Source of the DNA: Lentisphaerae bacterium WC36
Lineage (GTDB): Bacteria > Verrucomicrobiota > Lentisphaeria > Victivallales > SZUA-371
Length of the DNA: 64,000 bases
Reading direction: 5' to 3'
Assembly: GCA_020683205.1 (NCBI GenBank)
Contig: CP085689.1
Span: forward strand, 2,232,001 to 2,296,000
Position numbers and translations under genes: made by a program. Under the pieces are notes generated by a model. The model was not told the origin of the DNA, did no database searches, and saw nothing but the letters and a program-made list of their open reading frames with translations. Each line of letters opens with the position of its first letter. Position 1 is the stretch's first letter. Shown piece after piece: positions 56,664 to 64,000 of this stretch.

Positions 56664-59090
56664 ATGAATAAAAAATTTATTTCAAGCTCCGTACAATTTT
56701 TCCTAAATGGAATCAGTATGGCAATGATGTTTTATATCTGTTTCGGACAACTTAATCAATTAATTAACATCTCTCACGTTGCCGAATATATTATGAAATT
56801 CGATACTAATTCTTTCCTAATTTCACTAATAATAGCCTTTGCATTACAATTTTTTCTAGGACGTCTTTGTGGAGGTAAAAATAATTTTGAAGAGATTATT
56901 AAGGATTTCGTAACGAGTAGCAAAATTTGCTTGCCAAGTTTACTTTTTTTACCAAGTATTTTATCTTTTATGCGAAGTAGCGATGAGGAATTTACAGCAA
57001 CAGTTATTGGCAAATTTATAAATTTTTTATTAATTAATTTCATTGACGTTATTTACCTTAATTATATTACACCTGCATTAATGGTGATTGTTATTAGTTT
57101 TATTGGCATAAGATTTTTTGCAGTCTTAGCCGAAAGAAAAAGTAAACTTCTTGAATTTGAATACAAAACTGAACATAAAATGCAACTTTTGATGCTATTA
57201 TTAATCTTTACTGTAATATTTATTGGATATGGAGTTTACCTACAGCGCAGTTATTTCAATAAACTATTACTCCTATACTATGACTGGGGAATATTCCTCA
57301 ATACTGCAGAAAACAGCTTAAAAGGCAATTGGTTCTTTTCAAATGAAGTTCAACATAATTTTATGGGTCGCCATATGATGCCATTGAGCATTATACTAAT
57401 TATGCCATTTGTCGCACTATCTAAAAGCATTGATACAATGTTTTATTTGAATTCAATTGTTCTTTTTGGAAGTTCATTTGTTGTTTTCTACTTAGCAAGG
57501 GCTTATAAACTACGCCTTGGAGCTTCGTTTTTAGTAGCCTTGGCATATTTACTTTATCCAAGCATTACCAATTTAAATTTAGCACTCTACTACGGATTTC
57601 ATTGCATCTATTTTATTATTCCAATAGTATGGCTATTTTTTATACTGCTCCAAAAAGAGCATTATAAATGGGCATTAGTGGTCTTCTTTTTATCAATGCT
57701 AATCAAAGAATCTGTACCTGTTTTATGGTTTGGTGTTGGAGTTTATATGCTATTTACCAAACGCTATAAGTGGGCTTTATTGATGTTTATTTTTTGCCCA
57801 ATTTATTTCGTAATAGTAGCTAAATACATGATGCCTCACTTTGTCCCAACAGGTTTTGAAGGCGATGAAAAATACTATTTCTTCAGCTATTATAAAATTT
57901 TAGCGCCAAACGAAAGCTACAAAGAAATAATTTTTGCACCATTCACCAATCCCAAAACATTCTTTGGACTTTTATTCCGTCCAACTAGCATCCATTTTAT
58001 TATTTTACTAACGATGAGTTTTATGCCTTTTGTGATACGTTACCCGCTACCATTACTTGGGGGAGTCGCATGGTATGGCTTATTATTAATTCAAGATTCA
58101 TATTTCCGTCACAATTTGGATATGCAATATCAAACAGAAATTATTCCATTTGTGTTTTTAGCTGTAATTATAGGCTGTAAATATTTTAATGTTAGCAAAT
58201 GGGGTAAAATTTGGTCAAAAATATGTTTTTATAATTTAGATTTAAAGAAAAAATTTCAACGCCCAGCGATACTGTTGTTTGGTGTTATACCCGCAGTGTT
58301 ATGCTCTGCATATTTTTATGGAGAATATCCATATGCGGCAAATACGACAGTACAATTTGAATATGCTCGAGATCATCGTCAATTAGTTGCTAAAGTTAAA
58401 GAAATTTTACCCAAAAAAGTTTCTGCGACAATTACACCTCAGCTAGCAGGACATTTTGTTCTTCGTAATGATGTTTGGTTAAACTATAATAAACCAAAAG
58501 ATTATGTAGTTATTGGCTATGATACACTCCATTCATATTTAGAGCATGAAAAGTTTACAACTTTGCATGAAATTATCCTGAGCAGCGGCAAATACCAGCT
58601 ACTTGATCGCCCATTGTCAGACGGTGGCAACACGGTGCTAATTTATAAAAGAGGAGCACCAGAGAATAAAGTTCATAAAAATTTGCAATTACAAAATATG
58701 AGTAATAAACAATTTGCCAAATTTGGAGCTCTTTACCCTTTACGAGGCGATGACAAGATTGAAATTAGAATCCGTCAGGCACGAACTAATACCGAAATAA
58801 ACTTTTTAATTGGAGTACAAGTAAAAAAGAAATTACATGACAATTATTATTTTGATATTCAACTTTTTGATAAAAAAACTAAAAATAAATTCTATGATGA
58901 AACGGTTTATTTTGGTCATGGCTTTACTCCTCCATGGAGAGCAAAAATTAATGATGTGTTTGTTTTTTTAGTAAAAGCCCCTGTTCCAAGTGGAATTGGT
59001 GCAAATGATATTATTTTTGCAAATCAAGTTGGCACACAATCTGGACCAGTTCAAGAAAGAGTTCAAAAATATTTACCTATGATAAAATAA
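56664..59090 (+). CDS. DUF2079-type polytopic membrane protein
   Basis: An 808-residue protein. N-terminal membrane segments and a cytoplasmic loop (about 1-165) lead to the DUF2079 region (about 175-500), with YDWGIFLNTAENSLKGN, HNFMGRHMMPLSIILIMPFV and many spans. Helices to about 560 are followed by a soluble C-terminal domain (about 570-808). The layout is that of GT-C-like membrane enzymes. DUF2079 has no proven function, although a glycosyl-transfer role is often suggested. It is divergent from the HzsA-like gene over about 280 bases, and no marker of a partner gene is near. Confidence 0.82.
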   Translation: MNKKFISSSVQFFLNGISMAMMFYICFGQLNQLINISHVAEYIMKFDTNSFLISLIIAFALQFFLGRLCGGKNNFEEIIKDFVTSSKICLPSLLFLPSILSFMRSSDEEFTATVIGKFINFLLINFIDVIYLNYITPALMVIVISFIGIRFFAVLAERKSKLLEFEYKTEHKMQLLMLLLIFTVIFIGYGVYLQRSYFNKLLLLYYDWGIFLNTAENSLKGNWFFSNEVQHNFMGRHMMPLSIILIMPFVALSKSIDTMFYLNSIVLFGSSFVVFYLARAYKLRLGASFLVALAYLLYPSITNLNLALYYGFHCIYFIIPIVWLFFILLQKEHYKWALVVFFLSMLIKESVPVLWFGVGVYMLFTKRYKWALLMFIFCPIYFVIVAKYMMPHFVPTGFEGDEKYYFFSYYKILAPNESYKEIIFAPFTNPKTFFGLLFRPTSIHFIILLTMSFMPFVIRYPLPLLGGVAWYGLLLIQDSYFRHNLDMQYQTEIIPFVFLAVIIGCKYFNVSKWGKIWSKICFYNLDLKKKFQRPAILLFGVIPAVLCSAYFYGEYPYAANTTVQFEYARDHRQLVAKVKEILPKKVSATITPQLAGHFVLRNDVWLNYNKPKDYVVIGYDTLHSYLEHEKFTTLHEIILSSGKYQLLDRPLSDGGNTVLIYKRGAPENKVHKNLQLQNMSNKQFAKFGALYPLRGDDKIEIRIRQARTNTEINFLIGVQVKKKLHDNYYFDIQLFDKKTKNKFYDETVYFGHGFTPPWRAKINDVFVFLVKAPVPSGIGANDIIFANQVGTQSGPVQERVQKYLPMIK

Positions 59091-59131
59091 AGCATTCTAA
59101 AAATTTAAAGAAAATAAGTGCCATATTTTTT

Positions 59132-59249
59132 GTTGGAGTAATAAATTATTTAATAATAATTGAAAATAAAAATTATGAAGAGGAATGTTGAACACCAAAA
59201 CTAATATATCACTCATACCAGTGATAATAATCACTTACTCTACTCCAAC
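59132..59249. repeat. Nested inverted repeats in a gene-free region
   Basis: GTTGGAGTA (59132-59140) is mirrored by TACTCCAAC (59241-59249), and TATCACT with AGTGATA (59207-59226) forms a hairpin inside. The gene-free 59091-59653 stretch also has a terminator at 59468. A structured RNA or a remnant of a mobile element is possible. Confidence 0.4.
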
Positions 59250-59467
59250 TAGGGTAAAGTAAAAAAAAACATTGAAAAGTAGCTGAAAATATCAAAATCC
59301 AAACACTCCATTATTCTTCACTCACTCCTTATCCTTATGAAGTTTATAAAAGAATAAAATTACACATATTAATTTAATAGCAAAAAATTTATTTTTTAAT
59401 AAAAAAAATGAACTTTTTGTTCAAATAGCTGTCTATATTTTTATAAATAATCTCTTTTCCTTTTTTT

Positions 59468-59512
59468 GAAAGTCATAAAACAATAAAATTTGTTTTCATG
59501 ACTTTTTTTATT
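59468..59512 (+). terminator. Probable terminator, bidirectional
   Basis: GAAAGTCATAAAACA is mirrored by TGTTTTCATGACTTT around ATAAAAT, and seven T follow on the plus strand. On the minus strand the hairpin is followed by TTTTTT, so it can work both ways. Confidence 0.7.
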
Positions 59513-59591
59513 AATATATAGTGGATTAATACTTTCCTAATCAATAAAATATTCAAAATCTACCGAGGAAAGAGTTATATTATAAAGCAAA

Positions 59592-59625
59592 AAAGCATTG
59601 CTGATATAAATACCCTCAATGCTTT
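59592..59625 (-). terminator. Terminator of alaS-STAS
   Basis: AAAGCATTGA is mirrored by CAATGCTTT around a loop of about 15 bases, followed by TTTTTTGC on the minus strand, right after the STAS gene stop. Confidence 0.7.
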
Positions 59626-59653
59626 CTTCATTAAATTACATAAAAAATATTAA

Positions 59654-60187
59654 TTACTTATCAGTTTTCTGATCATTTTTTTCACGCAATTTATCTAAAT
59701 CTGTTTTAGCATACTTAACAACCTTCTCGAATTTTGCTACATTATCTTCATCAATATCCATCAAGGTAGCGTGAGCTTCATAAACACACTCAGCGGTGTT
59801 TAATTGTTTATCTTCAGGTTTTTCACTACATTCAATTACAGTTTCAGGCTCGCTAGTTGATTCAGTGTCATCACGATAAATAAAATTAATTAACCGATCA
59901 ATCCCAAGCCCAATCAACAATTCCTTATTTTGCTCATTTGCATTCACAATATTCATAACAGCATTGCACTCATGAGCTTTCAGCCCAAGCATTGCAATAA
60001 TTCCCATAAATGTGCTATCCATGCCAATGCACTCAGCTAAATCAATTGAAATCTCTTTAAAATTAACAACATCAATTTCCTTAGCCAAACAACGAATAAC
60101 TGGTGCGTACTCAAAATTTGCACGACCAGAAATCTTAACACTATAACAGCCTTTATCAATGGATATCACAACATCTTTATTTTTCAT
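59654..60187 (-). CDS. STAS-domain protein
   Basis: A 177-residue protein with a STAS (anti-sigma factor antagonist) domain at about 5-100. Its signature strand-helix reads EISIDLAECIGMDSTFMGII, with Ser where the phosphorylated residue usually sits. Acidic sequence and a charged helical tail follow (about 100-177). It is 27 bases downstream of alaS and probably co-transcribed. No sigma-factor or anti-sigma partner is in the window, so regulation is only inferred. Confidence 0.83.
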   Translation of the reverse strand: MKNKDVVISIDKGCYSVKISGRANFEYAPVIRCLAKEIDVVNFKEISIDLAECIGMDSTFMGIIAMLGLKAHECNAVMNIVNANEQNKELLIGLGIDRLINFIYRDDTESTSEPETVIECSEKPEDKQLNTAECVYEAHATLMDIDEDNVAKFEKVVKYAKTDLDKLREKNDQKTDK

Positions 60188-60214
60188 GATAAAACTATTC
60201 CCTAGGAAAACTTC

Positions 60215-62002
60215 CTATTCTTTAATTAAAACAGCTTTGATACGACGCACGCCACGGCTTGAACTTTCTTCTTTCTTAATCTTAAAGCGTCCTAATTTCC
60301 CAGTACTTTCAGCATGGGGGCCTCCACAAATTTCTTTACTAAAGTCGCCTATACTAAAAACTTTCACAATTTCGCCATAACGATCACCAAACAAACCAAT
60401 TGCTCCAGCCGCTTTTGCGTCTTCAACAGTCATCTCTTCTAAAGTAATCGGCATATCTTTTGCAATTACATCATTAACAATTGCTTCAATTTCATTTAAA
60501 ATATCACGAGTAACTTTTTCAGGATGAGAAAAATCAAAACGTAAACGATCAGCAGTAATGTTTGATCCCTTCTGAGCAACATGGTCACCTAACACATTAC
60601 GTAATGCTTGATGCAATAAATGTGTCGCTGTGTGCAATGAAGTAGTTGCTTCAGAATCATCAGCTAAACCGCCTTTAAATTTATTTTCAGCACCCTTACG
60701 AGATAACTCTTGATGCTTTTCAAATGCCTTTTTAAATCCTTTTTCATCAACAACAAAACCACGCTCTGCAGCCATTTCAATGGTCAATTCTAATGGAAAC
60801 CCATATGTATCATATAATTTAAAAGCATTTTTACCACTTACTACTTTATTTTTAATGTGTTCTGGAACACGACTAATTAACTTTTCAAATTCTTTTGTAC
60901 CTTTTTCAATTGTACGAGCAAATGCTTCTTCTTCAGTACTTAACTCATTAATAATTTCTTTATTTTGAGCATCTAAAGAGGGATAACATTCTTTATATTC
61001 ATCAATAATCACTTGAGCAATCTTGGTAATAAAAGCAGTTTCAACACCTAATTTACGACCTTGACGAATTGCACGACGAATCAAACGACGCAACACATAG
61101 CCTTGGTCAACATTACCCGGCAACACTCCATCGCTCATCATAAAAACAGCAGCTCTTAGATGGTCAACGATAATACGTTCTTCTTGGCAACGTTCACGTT
61201 CCACGTCCTCAGATGCTAAATCCCTAATTTCATCTAGCTTTGCAAATAAAGGTAAAAATAATTCAGTTTCATAACAGCTCTTCTTGCCTTGCAACACCGC
61301 TGTAACACGTTCAACCCCCATACCAGTATCAACATTTTGCTGGGTTAATGGCTCAAACTTACCTTCAGCAGTTTTATTATATTGCATGAAAACATCATTC
61401 CAGATCTCAACCCATAATTTATTCTCTGGATCAAAAACTTCAGGTGCATCACCATCACCAGTCCAAAAAAACATCTCTGAATCAGGTCCACATGGTCCAG
61501 TTTGAGCAGCAGGTCCCCACCAATTATCTTTTTTTCCTAACCTTGCAATTCGCGCTTCACTAACACCAAGTTCACGCCATAAATTAAACGCTTCTTCATC
61601 AAAAGGTGCATCATCATCACCAGCAAAAACACTCACAGCTAAATTATCTAAGGAAATATTTAACCACTCAGGTGCAGTTAAAAATTCAAAACTAAAGCGA
61701 ATAGCTTCTTCTTTAAAATAATCGCCTAAAGACCAATTACCCAACATCTCAAAGAATGTTAAATGCACTGCATCTCCAACTTCATCAATATCACCTGTAC
61801 GAACACATTTTTGGTAATCGCAAATTCTTGTTCCTGATGGATGTTTTTCTCCTAATAAATATGGAACTAAAGGATGCATTCCTGCAGTCGTAAATAAACA
61901 CGTTGGATCATTTTCTGGAACTAAAGAAGCACTACTAATTGCTTTATGTCCCTTGCTTTCAAAAAATTGAATATATTTTTTTCTTAAATCTGATGCTTTC
62001 AT
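60215..62002 (-). CDS. alaS: Alanyl-tRNA synthetase, short form lacking C-Ala
   Basis: A 595-residue enzyme. The catalytic core (about 1-250) has class II motif 1-2 sequences such as NDPTCLFTTAGMHPLVPYLL, CVRTGDIDEVGDAVH and FFEMLGNWSLGDYF. The tRNA-recognition region follows. The editing domain has HTATH at 457-461 and CGGPH at 559-563, completing the zinc site for Ser/Gly clearance. It then ends within about 35 residues. Usual bacterial AlaRS is about 875 residues with a C-terminal oligomerisation/C-Ala domain, absent here. The ORF has a clean stop and coherent end. Confidence 0.93.
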   Translation of the reverse strand: MKASDLRKKYIQFFESKGHKAISSASLVPENDPTCLFTTAGMHPLVPYLLGEKHPSGTRICDYQKCVRTGDIDEVGDAVHLTFFEMLGNWSLGDYFKEEAIRFSFEFLTAPEWLNISLDNLAVSVFAGDDDAPFDEEAFNLWRELGVSEARIARLGKKDNWWGPAAQTGPCGPDSEMFFWTGDGDAPEVFDPENKLWVEIWNDVFMQYNKTAEGKFEPLTQQNVDTGMGVERVTAVLQGKKSCYETELFLPLFAKLDEIRDLASEDVERERCQEERIIVDHLRAAVFMMSDGVLPGNVDQGYVLRRLIRRAIRQGRKLGVETAFITKIAQVIIDEYKECYPSLDAQNKEIINELSTEEEAFARTIEKGTKEFEKLISRVPEHIKNKVVSGKNAFKLYDTYGFPLELTIEMAAERGFVVDEKGFKKAFEKHQELSRKGAENKFKGGLADDSEATTSLHTATHLLHQALRNVLGDHVAQKGSNITADRLRFDFSHPEKVTRDILNEIEAIVNDVIAKDMPITLEEMTVEDAKAAGAIGLFGDRYGEIVKVFSIGDFSKEICGGPHAESTGKLGRFKIKKEESSSRGVRRIKAVLIKE

Positions 62003-62115
62003 AATATTTTTATTAATGTTATCTAGTTATTTTAAAAATCATTGTATACTTAAAGATAAATATATAACCAATATCAATATTGTCTAATGTTTTTGACTTT
62101 TAAATCATAAAAAAA

Positions 62116-62150
62116 TAAAAAAGAGAGTGATTTATTGCACTCTCTTTTTT
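62116..62150 (-). terminator. Terminator of the second sulfatase gene
   Basis: GAGAGTG pairs with CACTCTC, extended by A/T pairs, with T-runs on both sides. It lies after the sulfatase stop on the minus strand. Confidence 0.85.
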
Positions 62151-62177
62151 ATTGTGAAGGTTTCTAAAATTTTAACT

Positions 62178-63647
62178 TTATTTTTTTTTGCGAATTCCGT
62201 AATATTTTTTAAATTGACGCTTTTTGTCAAAATTAGGATTTTCAGTAGGTAATTGTGCCTTTACACTTTTACGCCACTCTTGAAGCTCTTTAAGCATTTC
62301 TACAGTTTTTTCAGGATATGCTTTTGAATAATCAAGTGTTTCAAATGGATCATTTTTTAAGTTAAAAAGCATTACCTTTCCATCTTCAAAATATTCAACT
62401 AGTCTCCAGTCTCCATTACGAACTGCACCATATGGCAACGTGCGATGGTAGTGCGGGTAATGCCAATACAATGAACGCTTTTTAATAGCAGTAGGTTTAT
62501 GGTCATTATTTGCTAACAACAACGGTTTTAAACTAACCCCATCAATATGTTCACTTTTTTTCAATTTAATACCAGCTAAATCAAGCAGTGTTGGGTAAAA
62601 ATCCATACCAATTGCAGGTGTTGATTCTACAACTCCTTTTTTAATTCCAGGCCCAGCAATCACAAATGGCTCTCTAGTCCCTCCTTCAAATGAAGTCCCC
62701 TTAAGCCCTCGCAATCCTCCAGCATATTCATGCCAATATGGCCCATTATCAGCAGTAAAAACAATAATTGTGTTATCATAAACCCCTGCATCTTTTAACT
62801 CTTGAACAACTCGACCAACACTCTCATCCAAACTTTGAACCATCGCAGCGTATTCAGGACGGCGATGCTGATATTTCTTTGGATTAGCAGCTAATTTTGC
62901 CTTATATTTTCTGACATACTCTGGTTTTGCTTGAATTGGTGTATGCACAGTATAGTATGAAAAATATAACATGAAAGGATTGGCATCACTTTTATGTTTA
63001 TCAATATAATCTACTGCGTAATCTGTCAAACGGTCTGTTAAATAATCACCTTTTTTGCCACCTTTAACATTCGGCATATCCCAAGGATAAAAATATTTTC
63101 CACGTCCTTTTGGCTGCCCCCACTCACGTCCACCAATATTAATATCAAAACCGTGATCAGTAGGATAATGCTGGTCCACTAATTCTGGTTGTTCAATAGG
63201 CATTAAATGCCATTTGCCAATGAAAGCTGTTGAGTAACCATTTTCTTTTAACGCTTCGGGTAAAGTAATGCGTTCATGCTCCATCTTCATGTTCCAATTT
63301 GGTACTGATAATTTTGCATATGGTCTTTTTTGTCCAGCAATCCAGTCAGTTAAATTTAACCTTGCAGGATATCGACCTGTCAAAATGGCTGCACGACTTG
63401 GTGAACAAACTGTACACGCTGAATAACCATTATTGAAGTAAACGCCATTCTCAAAAAGTGCATCAATATTTGGAGTTTCATGAAAATCACTTCCCGTTTT
63501 CGACAAACCGCTATAACCAAAATCGTCAACTAAGAAAAATACAATATTTGGTTTTTTAGTGTTTTTTTGCTGCTGTTGAGCAGCATTGACATTTAATGCA
63601 CTAGTTACTAATAAACTTCCAAAACCTGCGTAGAAAACTTTCTTCAT
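62178..63647 (-). CDS. Secreted type I sulfatase B
   Basis: A 489-residue sulfatase with a signal peptide (about residues 1-22). The metal site begins NIVFFLVDDFGYSG. The signature CSPSR at 81-85 is followed by AAILTGRYPARL. GKWHLMPIEQ and FTADNGPYWHEYAGGLRG are further active-site motifs. It is of the same S1 class as sulfatase A but clearly diverged, so it likely takes a different sulfated glycan. AAAGGAAAGG precedes the start. The activating formylglycine enzyme is elsewhere. Confidence 0.9.
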   Translation of the reverse strand: MKKVFYAGFGSLLVTSALNVNAAQQQQKNTKKPNIVFFLVDDFGYSGLSKTGSDFHETPNIDALFENGVYFNNGYSACTVCSPSRAAILTGRYPARLNLTDWIAGQKRPYAKLSVPNWNMKMEHERITLPEALKENGYSTAFIGKWHLMPIEQPELVDQHYPTDHGFDINIGGREWGQPKGRGKYFYPWDMPNVKGGKKGDYLTDRLTDYAVDYIDKHKSDANPFMLYFSYYTVHTPIQAKPEYVRKYKAKLAANPKKYQHRRPEYAAMVQSLDESVGRVVQELKDAGVYDNTIIVFTADNGPYWHEYAGGLRGLKGTSFEGGTREPFVIAGPGIKKGVVESTPAIGMDFYPTLLDLAGIKLKKSEHIDGVSLKPLLLANNDHKPTAIKKRSLYWHYPHYHRTLPYGAVRNGDWRLVEYFEDGKVMLFNLKNDPFETLDYSKAYPEKTVEMLKELQEWRKSVKAQLPTENPNFDKKRQFKKYYGIRKKK

Positions 63648-63803
63648 AAACCTTTCCTTTCTTTATATTCTCTGTAAATAATAACAACTATAATATTCAA
63701 CCAAATTCGTTGCCAAAGACTCTTTTTTCTTAAATTACCTTTATTAATACATTTTTACTAACAATAACGAATAAAAAAATCAAATATTTTATACCTTTAA
63801 TAC

Positions 63804-63838
63804 AAAAAACGATTTTGTTTAAAATTAAACAAAATCGC
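63804..63838 (-). terminator. Terminator of the right-edge gene
   Basis: On the minus strand CGATTTTGTTT pairs with AAACAAAATCG around AATTTT, followed by TTTTTT. It lies just after the stop of the partial gene at 63867. Confidence 0.85.
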
Positions 63839-63866
63839 TTCATAACTATTGAATAAAATATGCTAA

Positions 63867-64000
63867 TTAAAACACTAATTGAGTTGAACGGTATGGGAAA
63901 CTTAAAAGTAATTTCACATCCAAAACATTTTTAGCACGATTTTCACGACTAGAAGATTGATCAATAGTCACACCACAAGTCAATAAAAGGTATTTTTCAT
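63867..64000 (-). CDS. C-terminal end of a gene cut by the window edge
   Basis: The last 44 codons of a minus-strand ORF read EKYLLLTCGVTIDQSSSREN and end LLLSFPYRSTQLVF then stop. The final Phe and the alternating hydrophobic pattern are compatible with an outer-membrane beta-barrel end strand, but too little is present to name it. A terminator follows. Confidence 0.55.
   Translation of the reverse strand, partial: EKYLLLTCGVTIDQSSSRENRAKNVLDVKLLLSFPYRSTQLVF

Overview
The window is AT-rich bacterial chromosome using the standard bacterial code (TAA, TAG and TGA all end genes). Several features point to the PVC superphylum, most likely Lentisphaerota or a relative: two secreted type I sulfatases, a cytochrome-bearing HEAT/beta-propeller protein of the hydrazine-synthase-alpha-like kind, secretin-like proteins without an adjacent secretion operon, and thrombospondin type 3 (TSP3) repeat proteins. 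This is inferred from gene content; no marker gene such as 16S rRNA is present.

Region 1 (about 1-17,030, minus strand) is one probable operon for exported proteins. A well-spaced promoter (16,995-17,023) precedes a 1230-residue PA14/Fn3/TSP3 protein. Then follow a cysteine-rich duplicated protein, an unknown secreted protein, a membrane-anchored HEAT protein, a large TSP3 protein cut by an in-frame TAA, a FlgD-Ig-like protein, a 1962-residue Rhs/YD-repeat protein, and a small acidic ORF coupled to the Rhs end that could be its immunity gene.

Region 2 (about 17,350-19,420, plus strand) holds the most unusual signal: two diverged copies of a roughly 245-nt structured RNA (about 17,378-17,618 and 18,016-18,262). 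They share a promoter-like block, at least five matching helices and a U-tract terminator. Several helices differ between copies by compensating base changes. A 59-residue ORF lies between them, and a small membrane protein and a lipoprotein follow.

Region 3 (about 19,500-28,600) looks like an integrated replicating element or phage satellite. It carries a Pif1-like helicase, an inovirus Gp2/HUH-like replication protein, an AlpA-like regulator, an unknown protein, a RepA-like ATPase with a ruined P-loop, an SF3 primase-helicase and a tyrosine integrase beside a tRNA(CAU). No capsid, tail or packaging genes are present.

Region 4 (28,700-64,000) is chromosomal: a PhoB-PhoR pair with a Pho-box-like repeat upstream, two secretin-like proteins, a Sel1/TPR protein, a sulfatase, a DMT transporter, clpS-clpA, pcnB, nadB, cstA, mutL, a TPR protein, a lone OppD-type ATPase, the HzsA-like protein, a DUF2079 membrane protein, a short alanyl-tRNA synthetase with a STAS protein, a second sulfatase, and the C-terminus of a further gene.
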